From: Sympetrum striolatum
Lineage: Eukaryota; Arthropoda; Insecta; Odonata; Libellulidae
Assembly (NCBI GenBank): GCA_947579665.1
Contig: OX388345.1
Location: forward strand, 69,989,454-70,053,453
Reading direction: 5' to 3'
Length of the DNA: 64,000 nucleotides
Both the position numbers and the translations under genes were made by a program. Under the pieces are notes generated by a model, which saw only the letters and a list, made by a program, of their open reading frames with translations, made no database searches and had not been told where the DNA came from. Positions 13,101-26,149 of the stretch are shown in pieces (position 1 is the stretch's first letter; every line of letters begins with the position of its first letter).

Positions 13101-13250
13101 GCCACTCATCCGTTTATTTTTCGGTTTTTTGAGTGACCGCGAGGATTTTGTTTGCGGAACTAATGCTTCGAAAACATACCTGTAGCCGTGCTTCCGAATC
13201 CGGAGTTTTATTCCTCCTAAAATATAATATTTATTCATTAACTGTATTCC
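10105..13250. other. Long CpG-rich non-coding block, candidate regulatory DNA
   Basis: About 3 kb in which CpG is not depleted, with 'taatta/attaat' homeodomain-type cores spread between CG-rich words, poly-C (11450-11510) and poly-T runs. A small hairpin (gacggaggc / gcctccgtc) lies at 10593-10631. Open frames up to 154 codons overlap on both strands and show no domain. Inference: conserved regulatory sequence, possibly in a long receptor intron. Confidence 0.45.
11693..11760 (+). repeat. Simple tandem repeat 'cccgc(n)tttttt'
   Basis: Five irregular units of a cccgc core followed by a 4-8 T run, next to a short CG-alternating tract (gcgcgcgcga, about 11674-11683). Low-complexity, no gene. 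Confidence 0.85.
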
Positions 13251-14429
13251 ACAAGGCAAGGCTTTACAAAATCATACAAGGCAAGAATATGTTTCTGATG
13301 AAATGACTATCGTTACTTATAAAATAAATAGAAACTGAATTTTCTTTGCATATAATGCATACATGTTAGCAGTACAATAAAAAGAATCAATAACTACATA
13401 CAGTCTAGCCTCGTGAGCCAGTAATAGTTCATTAGGAGGTGCCAAGTTAACTAGAGCCTACAATTAATAATTAATCGTAAAATTTTAAGTTATGCAAATT
13501 CTGTTGGGTATGAGTCTTCATTAGTATCCTGCCTAATAGAATTGGATACATATGATAACTAGTCATACATATTGTACAATCTGTGTTTCAAATTTAAATA
13601 ATTATAATAATCAATACCAAATTCCACGCAACAAAATCAGTAAGAGCATGTATGTAGTACATCAATAAACATAGTCGAATTAATCCTTCAGCAAGTCTAG
13701 TCTAGTACATTAAAACTAAAATTCAACTCAGTACAAACTTGCAATTCAGTACAAAACTTTAAAAATCAATAAGAAAAATGTAGACCAAAATTCATGAGTG
13801 TATAATATAAAATTTCCGAAAATATCCAGAGAAAAATTTATATAGATATAACAACACTTGCAAAATTATACACTAACTGTAGTAACATGATAACTACAAT
13901 ACACGCAGTGTATAGTCAAAATTATGACAGTGATATTGACTATAAATAGTATATGAAGAAAAAATAACAAATATGTAACACTCCGTCTGTCTCAGGACGG
14001 ATTAATTTTTATCGAGTCTGAAATTCGTACCTCCAGAACGAAGTTTTATTGGCTTCTTTCTTTCAAGACGATCACTGACGCAATTTCCACTGCATGAATT
14101 ACATCCCAGGTCGTTATCTTTCAGCTCATGCTTCAATGCTTCCCGTTTTATATCGCTGTTTACGAGACGGTAGTAAAGAGGGCATTGTTGAACGTGGATA
14201 CAGCTGGAAGTGCCGATTTCCCCAATTTGCATTTTTATTTATGATGGAGAAAAAACGTAAAGAAATAATTCCATGGGCTGAATTTCTATTACTATCCGTT
14301 ATGAATGCTAAGCCGACACTCGGTGGCTCGAGACCTCTTTTTAACGAACAAGTTTTATCGAAGCTTCTCTGAGGTGGAAACTTCCTTTTTGTAATTCACT
14401 TTGAACGAAATTAAAAGAAGTTTAAAATT
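13251..14429. other. AT-rich sequence, nothing recognised
   Basis: Abrupt change from the CpG-rich block at about 13230. No exon, RNA gene or repeat identified. Confidence 0.5.
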
Positions 14430-15150
14430 TAGTTATATATGTAAAATATAATAGTATCGTGTATGCTTATGGGGTACATTGAAATAAATAAAATCTACCT
14501 TTTATGAATAGCTAAACTTTTATTGGAGATTTTCTTCAACTGGAGTGAAATTAATGGATTTTTTAATACAGTGGTACCTTGGTTAACGACGTCCTTAGTT
14601 AACGACGGACTTGGTTAACGACGAGTTGCTGTAACCAAAATATATCTTGGGTAACGACGTAGGATTTGGCTTACGACGCCTCGTCGATTGGTCTTTCCGG
14701 AGTTTCACGTGTTTCAGCACTTCTATTTTTATAATCACTATATTATAAACTAATATTTGGTGTACGTTGCATCATAAAAACATGCTGAATATCAGCTAGC
14801 GGATAGTATTAAAAATAGTTCAATGCTAAATTGTAGCTAATTCACATGGGCACATGTTGTCTCACCGGAGTTAAATCGGTAAATATTTTAAGTTTTGCTT
14901 CCAATAACTTGGGTGCGTCCTTGACGCCGAGAAATACGGTAATCCATTACCATTATTATACCTGTGGAAAATCGCGCCTTGGATAACGACGGTTTTGGTT
15001 AACGACGATTATCCTGGAACGGATTAGCGTCGTTAACCAAGGTACCACTGTATATGTAAAATATGATGACGATGTGTATGTTTTTAGGGCATTTAAATTA
15101 ATAAATTTCACCTTTTATGGATAGCAAAACTGATATTGGAAATGTTCTTC
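14430..15150. repeat. ~105 bp direct repeat flanking the pogo-like MITE
   Basis: 14430-14540 and 15050-15150 are alignable: tatatgtaaaatat, 'tgtatg', 'aataaat', 'ccttttatg-atagc-aaact', 'attgga-at'. Identity is roughly three quarters. The MITE lies between the two, so the duplication may predate it or be part of a composite element. Confidence 0.6.
14569..15050. mobile_element. pogo/Tigger-like MITE with 'CAGTGGTACCTTGGTTAACG' ends
   Basis: The ends are a perfect inverted repeat of at least 22 bp (cagtggtaccttggttaacg / its complement), flanked by TA (14567-14568 and 15051-15052). The sub-word 'ttggttaacgacg' recurs three times at the left and twice at the right. 482 bp and no transposase frame. 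CAGTG-TACC ends with a TA target fit Tc1/mariner-pogo (Tigger-like) elements. Confidence 0.9.
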
Positions 15151-16960
15151 TCTTTTGCATAGTTATACAGGACCACTGAATTATTCAATACTATTCTAAT
15201 CTCGTTATTCTCTCACCCATTAAAATTCATAGTTAGTTAAAAATAGATGTGATAATGCAAATTATTCGCATCCGATGTAAATGATAGTTGAATAATTATG
15301 AAGGTTTCGAAGAGTTTTAAATTGTCAAATTATTTTAGCGTAACTATTCAAACGCTATGAATGAAATGAAACGCTAACTATGACTGGTAGAGGAATTACA
15401 GAAATATTTATTTCTCAGCGCTCAGATGACTTGCCTTTAATACCTTTACCTTTATTTGCTGTTAGTAAAAAAGGTTTGAGCATTCTCCATTATGAAAGAT
15501 ATAAATCGTAAAATCTTTAAAAATTTTCGGATCTTTTGGTGAGTCATTTTGATTAAACTTTGATTTACAATTATTTTGAGTTTCTTTACGTAATAGTTTT
15601 TGAAAGCATTTTCTTCCATAACCTAACGAATAATATCAAACAAGACGAAGTTTTGTCTCAGTTCTAAGCCATACAATAGTTAATTCCAAAGAGCTCAACG
15701 TAGTTAGGAATTTCGAAGTTAATCATCTTTAAAATATTGCGAGTTGCGAAAAGGTAACGCGTAACCCCCCCAGATGATTATTGCGTAATGATAAAATGAA
15801 ATCTGGATTTTGTCATCGATTTTTCCTGGAGATAAGTGATTGATTTATCAATGATTCAGTTTTCAAGATGATTAGATTAGATCGGAGCGGAAATCCAAGG
15901 GAACCCACGAGTAGATAGCTGTGGGACTTATTCAGTGGAGGGGAGACTAGTGCAACTGAAGCTCTTCGTGAATATTGTGCCAAAGATCTTAATGTAGGTT
16001 TAATCGCCATTATACTGCAACGCTGCACATGGGTTAAATATCAGGCAGCTGGGTGGAAATAAAATACAATAAAGTACAATATATCTCAGATGTTTGTCTA
16101 AATAAAAAAACATCAACTATTCATTTATTGGTAGAGATAATCCTTAAAATTTGATATTTTCTTTTACTTACCCCGGTGAAGCAAATTAATTTCATATTGT
16201 ATGTATATCTATGTAATTTAGGAAAATTTGGTTAATTAAAACTTTTTAATACGATAACTTTAATAGAAGGTCTTGAACCGCTTTTAAATGAAAAATTATA
16301 TATATATTTGTTTTTAAAAAAATTATACACATATTGAATTTGAATAATTATGCGATGAATCCGAACTCCGTTAATGATCGCATATGAATATGCATACAAA
16401 GCAAGCAAAGAAGAATGATTAACGAGTTTAATTAATATTTTTTTAGAAAACAGAACTCTGGTCAAAAATTAAGAGTAAAATAATCACATAGTTTATGTAA
16501 TATTAATATTTTCATTTTTTCATTAATATCCATTTTATATTTGTGTAAATGTAATAGTTCCATATTTGATTTAATTACCTATTAAATATTTTTTAATTCC
16601 ATATATGTCATGAATTATATATTTTGAATGTATTATATATTTTGAATGTATTATATTTTGTAATGTATATATATATAATTGTAATTATATGTGCTATGAT
16701 AATTATGTATTTCATTTTTTTTATTTTATTTATTTCTTTATTAACATGTGACATTGATGTTTCCTGAGGCAAAGCCTGTTGACGAGACATATCTTTACAT
16801 ACGAATATTATCCAGCATATTTTGTTAAAAATATAAGAATTAAATTAATAGGGATATAATTAAATTATAATAATTTATATATATATAAATTAATACACAT
16901 ACCTAATTTTATTTATCTAATTTATATTGATATAATTGAATGCTGTAGACATGTCGAAAG
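15151..16960. other. AT-rich sequence with short AT repeats
   Basis: Includes tatata runs near 16300, 16600-16680 and 16878, and a two-copy 'attatatattttgaatgt' repeat at 16614-16650. No gene seen. Confidence 0.5.
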
Positions 16961-18180
16961 CTTTTGCATCCTCAAGCTAAAAGGTTAATTTCGACAGGAT
17001 CACACTTACACTCCGATCCTCTTCAGCCTTATTTCTCCATCATCAAATTCGGAACTGCGTGCGGCGATAATCGCACGAATCATCTCCCCAAATACGAGCG
17101 CGAGCCCTTTGATCAAATATATAAAGACGTTATGGGGGCATCTCGAGGTGATTAGTGTGCGACGGCGACGATCTTGCGGTATCAAATATCTCCACGAAGC
17201 CAAAGATCACCAAAGTCCGGGGATCTCGGCCGAGAGGAGAAAAAAAAAGAATAATCCCATTATGTTTACTCTTAGCACCCCGCACAAATCCGCCCTTTAT
17301 ATCTTCCCCTCACGAACCCCCGTCTCTTTCGGCGAATTCCTCCTTTGGCGAAAAAAAGTCCATTCACTCGGATGCCTTATTGGGTTTACTGTGGGTCTTT
17401 TTCCATTGTCCCCTCGCGAGAGCGTCCTCTCCTTTTTTATTTAGTATCGACTCGTATGACACTCCCTTCATCCTCCTTTACGTCCCATATCGTCCAGGGC
17501 GGCGTAATTTCGCTACTTACGCTCGGTCGGTTCCCTCCTCCTCCCCCCTCGTCTCTCCGGCGAGAGAAAAAAAGGGCACTAAATTTAAGTACACTCCAGC
17601 GGCGTAATTTCCTTCAGTGCCAGTAAAAATGGAAGGAAATTCCAAAGGCGAGGAAATATATATACCTCGGCGTGAGTATTTGACGCGGCGAGTCTCCGCG
17701 AAGATTCCTCGCTTTAAGGCTTTATGGACTTTATGTGCCGTGCATGCTTCCCGAGCATTTTCGACCCGGTGATAAAAGGGTTATATCAATGTTTGCGATA
17801 TTTTATTGCGTCCCCGACGTCGGAGATGAATTGGAAAATTATGTTCGGAATTGGGTCAGGACGCCTTTCGACGCTGCGACGTCTCCATCACACGGGCGAA
17901 AGCGGCGGATATTTTGAACGCTAATGATAAACACTCGGTAATATCCGCGGAAGTTATATATCGAAAGCGGCTGCGAGAGAGTGTAAATGTACTACGCGAT
18001 GGCTTCCTGCCAGCGCAGGCGGGAACATATTGGATTGATTCTGAGATTTCAATTTTTCCACGCGGAGGCTCATAAAATGAAATGGATGACTGCCGTATAT
18101 TGTCCATTGTTGTGGAATTCTGCAATCGTCTAATGAAGACTCGACCCGTTGTTAATTATCCTCGGGAGTGATTGTTGTTT
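16961..18180. other. CpG-rich block, candidate regulatory DNA
   Basis: Sharp borders with AT-rich neighbours. Dense cg, gcggcg and ccgcgg words. The frames to 150 codons overlap each other and have no domain. Confidence 0.45.
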
Positions 18181-19498
18181 GATGAACGAATGGAACTAAA
18201 CGAACACGAGGAATGCAGGCGTTAAGTTTGAGCCATCACTTACATGAATAAGAGAATACAGCAAATACTTGCTTTGATATTATAGTAAAAACCATTAAAA
18301 AATTAGATACATCATTTTTATTCGTTACAGTTCTTTTAAAATAATAATATTAATATCGTAAGTGAGAAAAAAATGAATATTCGAGTTGGCTCATTGACGA
18401 ATTACCACCTTTGAACAAATGATTCCCTATTCAACTGAGAAACATTTTTTTCGTATTTATTTTGGCAAGGAATTGTGGCCACACATGCTGTCAGTCAGTC
18501 TGTAAAAAATTCTAGGGACCGCAGCATTTAATTTGTTACAACCATAATGGTTGTAAATCCTAGGTACATCATAATTGCATTTTTTCCTTGTTCCCATATT
18601 AAGATTTTGATGAATAAGAAAACGTAATTTCGTAATTTCCACACTTAAATTTACATATTGTGATTTTTATTATGGCGACTTAGCCGAAACCGGTCGAAAA
18701 ATATACAGTCTCAGTAAGTTTTAGAACTATTGTTTCACCCATCTTTGATCCATTTTGATTTAGTTTATGTGGATTTATTATTAAAGCGAATATTCATTTA
18801 ATGACGTCTTTTTTATTTCTGATACTTCTGTGTGTACCATCACGTCAGGAAAACATATCCGACCTTGCATTGCCATATGATTCAGAGTCATCAGGGTACC
18901 CTTACCCTCAACATATCCGGTCCTGCATTGCTATACAGCATGACTCGGAATCATATATATGATTCCGAGTCATCCCTAATACTCCTGAAACGTTGTATTG
19001 AGATATTGTGTATTATATGTGTGGTAATTACGCAGTTTTCTTATTTATCTATAATATCTTAATTATATATTTATCTTAAAGATAATATTGTAAGAGTGGT
19101 TTTTCTAGGCTAAAACATTCGCCAAAAAAGTCGTCATTATTATTGTTATAAATATCGTTCCACGAAGCCGAACTAATATTTTAGAATTTATGTGAAATAT
19201 AATGAGCTAAAAACATTAATATGTAGTTATTTTATATTGCTTTTATGAAATTAAACAAACTAAAACTACCAAAACATTTAAGTGGTGTAACTGTGTGTTT
19301 TAAAGCTTTTTAATAATTACTTCAAGTTCAATGAAACTTGTAAATTTAAATTTATATAAATGTCTCTAAAACTTCTTACGATTTAAAACTAACTGAACGA
19401 TTTAACTTAATGAACTTTTCTTATTGTTCTAACATTTAATACCTACCAATATAAAAGAAGATGATATTAATTACTGTTTCCCCGTGCATGTAACATAG
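18181..19498. other. AT-rich sequence before the first visible receptor exon
   Basis: Probably receptor intron. Holds 'gccgaaaccggtcg' (about 18683), a word I associate with dispersed arthropod repeats, and the palindrome at 18941. Confidence 0.45.
18941..18976. repeat. Perfect 34 bp palindrome beside a direct repeat
   Basis: atgactcggaatcatatata continues as its own reverse complement to gattccgagtcat. To the left, about 18850-18920 and 18910-18960 share 'aacatatccg--c-tgcattgc-ata' as a direct repeat, and the first copy also ends near 'gattcagagtcat', a diverged version of the palindrome arm. Confidence 0.8.
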
Positions 19499-22400
19499 GT
19501 CTTCTGCGACTGCAGCAGATCTACCAGTCACTGAAACCAGGCAACGAATCAATCCAGGTCGAAGCAGTTAGACGAATTCAGAACGTATCTGAGGCGATTG
19601 ACTTCTTGCACAGCCTTGAAGAACTCAGCAGGTAAAAACGAGAACACCTTCGGAGAGAACTTTTCCTTTTCGACCGACATTTAGTCTCTCAGAAGCCAAG
19701 AATAAGATATTCCCGCGTTTTAATTTCCTGATGGATTGCATGCTTTGACCGACACAAGATCCCTGGTAGCCTTAAGCTCCTCCCCCGCATGAAAAACGTA
19801 GATTTTCAGAAGCCATCCCGCGAAACCAATCCGGGGTTTTTCACTAAAAGTATTTGCTAAAATATTCCACCCGGTGAAGTCTTCGCGAGCTTGATCTCTC
19901 GAAGAAAGAAAAGAAAAAGGGTTTTTTCATTAAGTCCCTTGCACTTTGATGTCTACTAAACGCTCGCGTCCAATCTTTTATTCTTCCCTTCACGCTTCCA
20001 TCCGGATGCTTCCACCTATCACTTTTGTAAAAATCCGCGATTTTTTCATCCAAAGTATAATCAGCAACAGGTGCACGGAGTCGTAAAAGTTAGGTTACAG
20101 CGAGGTTTTTCAATGGCGTTAAGAACGGCACCGCCGGTGAAGCGTTTTTTTGCGAAGTTTGCTGTTTCGGCGGAACGCGAGCTTCCCTTTGAATAAAAAG
20201 AAAACAGGCTAATCCGAAATAACGTAACTAAGTCCGTTTTTCGGGCGAAATTTCGCCGCTGAAACCTTTCCGTTCCTTTATAAATGCTAATCGTCCGGAC
20301 AAAGATTTAATGAACGGGCGAATTCATGATGAACGTCGACATTCGATTTTTTTCGTTTTCATTTCAATGCCGCCAATTACTATTTTGGTTTCACGTTCGC
20401 GAGCGACACTCTTCATTATGCGCTAATAATTAGGGGACTAATTGATGTAAATTGCGAACTTCCGCGTCGGCGTAAAAATAAAACATTTAAATTCCTCCTA
20501 AAATAAACTCTGTGATCGTTGACGGTCACTTAACTACTAACTAATGAATCAACATCGGCGCTCATTAATTTCAGTCGTTTACTGCTAAATGAGGAACGAA
20601 TCAGGTTCATTGAAATGTTGGAATTGTTTTTTTTTGCCTAATAAAGATTTTGATTCGTAATTTGAAAAGTTTACAAAAGGAATTGTTAAGTAAGGTTTGG
20701 TGTTCGAGATTCCTACATATCATTGTCGATTCTATACGTTAAATATCTGAAGCGAATCTTTCACTCATATGCAGTGTTTTTATTACCATTGTATCTTCAA
20801 ATAATTTAAGGTTTCGATGTATCTATTTTTAAATATAATGCATACCCTTTATTTATTGAAAAAATGACTCGAAACGTCTACACAAAACGTTTTTCAATTA
20901 CTATGTTTACGTATCTGCCATGGAGTAACTCAAGTAGAAGAATTCTAAAAGTTAGATACCTGCTATGTTTCAGTTCTCGAAATTCTGATGTATCATCTAT
21001 CCTTTCGTCTATCATATTGACTCGAATTTTTCATTTCTCAGTGCATTCAAAGCCTGTTCCATTTAGGTAAATTAAATTCTTTGGGATGTATATTCCAATT
21101 AATTACGTTTGATGAAAGAGAGTAAAGTAAACTCCATTACATGGCATCCCTTTGAGGGATATAGCCATGCGTCATTCACCTCGGGTGACAGATAGTCTTG
21201 ATATGAAAAGGTAGTTTTATTAACATTTTGAAAATATTTCTAAGTGTCAAATATTTTTCTTTAGGAGATATTTTGTAGAGGTACTGATTCTATGTGATGA
21301 TTGCGTTCTTTTAGATTTTTCAAATTTAGGTTTTTCAATTAACCTTTTGCTAAATCCAGTACTGAATAGCATAGAAATATCTACAATTTATGCATCTAAT
21401 TTTTTAATTTGCTTCGTAATGTTTTACTAAATTTAAGAAAGAAACTGCACACTCGAGGAAAATGAATATTTCATATTACAGAGGGACAACTTAAGTTTGT
21501 AAGAATTCTAACGATACAAAAAGAATGTGATGTCTGAGTGATTTTTTGATAATAATTTTTATCAGAAAGAATAATATATTAATATTCATACCTGCTTATT
21601 CAGTTGAATTATTTCATAAAAATCTGACTATTCATTAGTTCATATTTCAGTTAATGTCTCCATTCGTACGAAACATAAAGAAATCAATATTAAGATTCCT
21701 TACTTTGACATAGGTGGTCGCACAAGTATGTGGTATTGGACTGCCCAGCAGAGATGGCAAAAGAAATCATAGTCACCCATGTTCGAGACATTACTCTTGG
21801 GAAGCGAACCTATCACTATTTGCTCAGTGGACTTGTGAGTTACATTTAAGTGATCTTCATTTTATTCATCATGGATGTTTTTATAAGCTGTGATTTTTAA
21901 TTTATCTCTTCCCTTTGGCTGATTATTCTTGAGATTTTTACTATCAAAAACTTTAAAATGTATTTTATAAATGGATAATGGAATCTAAATCACTGCTGAA
22001 ATTTTGAAGGATTACTTTTTATAATATACTTTGCTTTTTATAAAATTCTCAAAATGATTTATAATACCACATTATTAATTAAGTTATTTGTTCACATTCT
22101 CTTCAATCTAAATACATGAATCAATCAATTCAATCTGAATATATTAACTGAAAAATTAGGTGATTATTGTATGATGTTGTACAATATATAATAATATAAT
22201 TTCATTTTCTAATTCCTTTTAATAAGAAATTTGTTTCTAGAGGATATTTATTTTCAATTATATGAATTCCAATTGTTTCAGATAATGGATGACAGATGGG
22301 AAGCAGAAGTCATAGAATATGGTGCAATCAACATCACAGGCTTCCGAATAGTTGACACATCAAAGAGATACGTGCGAGATTTTCTGGACAGTTGGCGTAA

Positions 22401-22855
22401 ATGGGAACCAAATTCTATCCCAGGAGCACCAGCGAAAGATACTATATCTGTGAGTAAAAACCAAAAATAGATCATCTCAACAAACTTGTATCTGTTAAAT
22501 AGCAAATGTTCCAATATTTTTTGTACTAACTTTTAAACATCTCAAAAATAATCTATGGTCTTCTGTAATTTTTTCATTATGGCTGCTATTTTCAGATATA
22601 TTTTAGTAGTTCTGCATAACTAGTAATAGTTATATAACATTTTTTCATTGCTAAGTTTCTAATTAAATCATGAAAATGGTTTCACTGAATATCTGAGATA
22701 AAACTTGATAAATTTTGAGCTACATAATACTTCCTGCCATTTTCCATTATATATTAGTGTCAATAAGTAATGTTTAAAATTCTTGGTGGCATTTCAGGCA
22801 CAAGCTGCCCTAGTTTACGATGCAGTCTTTGTTTTGGTGGAAGCTTTCCACAAAC
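19499..22855 (+). CDS. Kainate-type ionotropic glutamate receptor subunit, partial (four exons of the amino-terminal domain)
   Basis: Exons at 19499-19631, 21714-21834, 22282-22449 and 22798-22855 join in one frame (phases 2, 0, 0) with AG acceptors and GT donors. The last exon is cut by the N gap. The peptide starts LLRLQQIYQ and continues with WSHKYVVLDCPAEM, YHYLLSGL, INITGFRIVDT and AQAALVYDAVFVLVEAFHK. The order and spacing match the second half of the amino-terminal (LIVBP-like) domain of GluK/kainate receptors, where LLRLQ, the 'DC' strand, 'YHY', 'NITGFR' and 'ALxYDAV' occur in this order. Family role: glutamate-gated cation channel of synapses; this part lies outside the cell and directs subunit assembly. 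Upstream exons (signal peptide, first lobe) and all ligand-binding and transmembrane exons are absent from the window. Exon 1 begins in phase 1, so a preceding exon must exist. A GluRII-like or delta-type paralogue is not excluded. Confidence 0.9.
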
Positions 22856-23055
22856 NNNNNNNNNNNNNNNNNNNNNNNNNNNNNNNNNNNNNNNNNNNNN
22901 NNNNNNNNNNNNNNNNNNNNNNNNNNNNNNNNNNNNNNNNNNNNNNNNNNNNNNNNNNNNNNNNNNNNNNNNNNNNNNNNNNNNNNNNNNNNNNNNNNNN
23001 NNNNNNNNNNNNNNNNNNNNNNNNNNNNNNNNNNNNNNNNNNNNNNNNNNNNNNN
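22856..23055. other. Assembly gap of 200 N
   Basis: Exactly 200 N, a size usually used as a placeholder of unknown length. It interrupts the fourth visible receptor exon after the codons for AFHK. Its right edge touches the left arm of the large inverted repeat. Open frames that span it are meaningless. Confidence 0.99.
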
Positions 23056-26039
23056 GTAACTCAGATTAACTCTAGCCCATACTGAGAGAGACCTTTTTCG
23101 AGCGCTTCAGGGAAATTAAACGCAATTTAAATGCCGCCTAAGTAAATTGTGATTGAAAAAGTTCTTTATCCAGAAATATGGATAACTATCATTGGATAAA
23201 GCTTCTTTATATCATACCAAGAGAATTAAAATGATAGAATAGAAATAAAAATGCTTTATAAATCCTTAAGTAGAGGAATCATCTATATATTAATACGTGA
23301 AGAGAAAACTTTGGAGGATATTGCGCGAACGAAGGAGTTTGAGATTTGGCATAGTTGAAGTTTATATGCAGAAGGAGTGCAGAATGCTAAAATCTTTGTC
23401 CACATATCCTTGGTTCGACTCTGGACCAGTATAATCGTCTCTCATAAGAAATGCACGCCAAGTTCATTTTGATCAATTACAGACATTTTTTCTTTTGCAG
23501 AATTAAATCAGAAATAATGGTCGTACGAAATAGTGATAAGTACCAAAAGAAAGTAAATTGAATAGACTCTCTCATTTTGTTCGTAGAATATAGTATTCGT
23601 GTCGAAATAACGAGAATTAGGGCAAAATGAACGAAAATTTTGTGAAATTTCTTCGTAGTAAACAAACCAGTCCCCCTGACGACCAAGGCGATTGTTGAAA
23701 CCGAGCGTATGCGTTTTCTCAGAAATTTACCAAAATCTTTTCTCATTTTGAAAATATGGCAATTAACTGAGATGCCAACATATGCTAACTGCTTCATTAA
23801 TAATAGGGATAAAATTACGGCGATTTTACAGAGTTTTTTGGAAATCAATCTACAAAATTAAAACTGACAATGAATTGTATAAAAAAATTAATGAAGCTAG
23901 AAGCTGTAATTGTCTTTTTTATTGTTACTTACATTAAAATTTTAAATTTCGTAGGTATCGACGGGAATTAAGGCTAACAACACACCCAAATTACGTATTT
24001 GTACACGCTCACAGCTGACGTATTAGAAAAATGAAAAAATATAAGCAATGATTATATAGGTATACTCATTGACGAAAGAACCTCAGTAAAGTTCAGACTT
24101 AAAAATTCAATGAATTACGGTTGAATTTTGACCACTGGGCTATCACTAGTAAATATAAATGGTCCAAAATGTGATAAAAATATTCTTAATTCTTGTCACA
24201 CGTGAGTACGATTCTCGTGAACAATTTTCAAAAGTTAAACTGTGTAAACTTACTAGTAAGAATAATATGCATTAAATAGTTCTTTTGCCAGTATTACGTC
24301 TACTCCGTTTTACTTTTACAATATAGAACATGTTCTATTTTGAAAATATTTTCAGTCGGCCATGTTACCAAATATTTGACTATTCTGCCACCTTGTCGTC
24401 AGCATGGAGAACTTGTTGAATTTGTATAAATTCATAGTAATGTATCGAGCATTCCCATTGGCCACTGTCGACTTCCGTCTAGAATACACCAATGGGGAAG
24501 GATAGGGATGCTGTCATCTGCTTTGTTTACCTTTGGAGGTGTTTGTTGCTTTCCAGCTTTCAGTTTAGCTCTTGATCCAAATCACATGGACAAGTTTGCG
24601 AAAAGTAAAATCGACTAATGGATATGTAATCAACGGTATGTAGATATGAAAACCGCTTATGATAATAAATGAAATCAATCGAGATTGACCATCATCGCAA
24701 AAGGAGATACTGAAAATGAGCACCATCGATGGAATAAAACTTTTTACTACCTATTGTATACTGTAAAAGTAAAACGGAGTAGACGTAATACTGACAAAAG
24801 AACTATTTAATGCATATTATTCTTACTAGTAAGTTTACACAGTTTAACCTTTGAAAATTGTTCACGAGAATCGTACTCACGTGTGACAAGAATTAAGAAT
24901 ATTTTTATCACATTTTGGACCATTTATATTTACTAGTGATAGCCCAGTGGTCAAAATTCAACCGTAATTCATTGAATTTTTAAGTCTGAACTTTACTGAG
25001 GTTCTTTCGTCAAAGAGTATACCTATATAATCATTGCTTATATTTTTTCATTATTTTTCTATTACGTCAGCTGTGAGCGTGTACAAATACGTAATTTGGG
25101 TGTGTTGTTAGCCTCGATTCCCGTCGATACCTACGAAATTTAAAATTTTAATGTAAGTAACAATAAAAAAGACAATTACAGCTTCTAGCTTCATTAATTT
25201 TTTATACAATTCATTGTCAGTTTTAATTTTGTAGATTGATTTCCAAAAGACTCTGTAAAATCGCCGTAATTTTATCCCTATTACTTATGAAGCAGTTAGC
25301 ATATGTTGGCATCTCAGTTAATTGCCATATTTTCAAAATGAGAAAAGATTTTCTAATGAGAAAACGCATACGCTCGGTTTCAACAATCGCCTTGGTCGTC
25401 AGGGGGACTGGTTTGTTTACTACGAAGAAATTTCACAAAATTTTCGTTCATTTTGCCCTAATTCTCGTTATTTCGACACGAATACCATATTCTACGAACA
25501 AAATGAGAGACTCTATTCAATTTACTTTCTTTTGGTACTTATCACTATTTCGTACGACCATTATTTCTGATTTAATTCTGCAAAAGAAAAAATGTCTCTA
25601 ATTGATCAAAATGTACTTGGCGTGCATTTCTTATGAGAGACGATTATACTGGTCCAGAGTCGAACCAAGGATATTTGGACAAAGATTTTAGCATTCTGCA
25701 CTCCTTCTGCATATAAACTTCAACTATGCCAAATCTCAAACTCCTTCGTTCGCGCAATATCCTCAAAAAGGGATCCAAAGTTTTCTCTTCACGTATTAAT
25801 ATATAGATGATTCCTCTACTTAAGGATTTATAAAGCATTTTTATTTCTATTCTATCATTTTAATTCTCTTGGTATGATATAAAGAAGCTTTATCCAATGA
25901 TAGTTATCCATATTTCTGGATAAAGAACTTTTTCAATCACAATTTACTTAGGCAGCATTTAAATTGCGTTTAATTTCCCTGAAGCGCTCGAAAAAGGTCT
26001 CTCTCAGTATGGGCTAGAGTTAATCATTCAATAAGTTAC
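23056..26039. repeat. Giant fold-back inverted repeat: two ~1.27 kb arms around a 431 bp spacer
   Basis: The left arm (23056-24325) is the reverse complement of the right arm (24757-about 26039). The match is near-identical from 23064 (gattaactctagcccatac) to 26025. Differences include a 6 nt indel in the arm reading frame, a 12 nt indel near 23310/25770, two adjacent substitutions near 23968/25112, and a 6 nt indel close to the outer end. The match breaks at about 24325 and 24757. The spacer holds no clear gene. Each arm carries the same 121-123 codon open frame (23477-23848 minus, 25236-25601 plus), basic and hydrophobic, with no recognised domain. The architecture fits a fold-back transposon or a palindromic duplication. 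No target-site duplication can be fixed because the left end meets the N gap. Confidence 0.9.
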
Positions 26040-26149
26040 TCATTTTGCCTGAGCAAGATACGATGGACGCGAAGGAAAGACCAAGCAAGCCCGCTATGCT
26101 CTTTTATTTTCAAAACAACCGCGCGATCTTTCGTGAATCCGGAATCGCG

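Noticed and set aside
17155..17607. 150-codon plus frame in a CpG-rich block
   Set aside because: Three overlapping frames of similar length, rich in Pro, Ser and Arg, with no recognisable family.
22770..23085. Frames spanning the N run
   Set aside because: Made only because N blocks contain no stops. The real reading here is the receptor exon 22798-22855.
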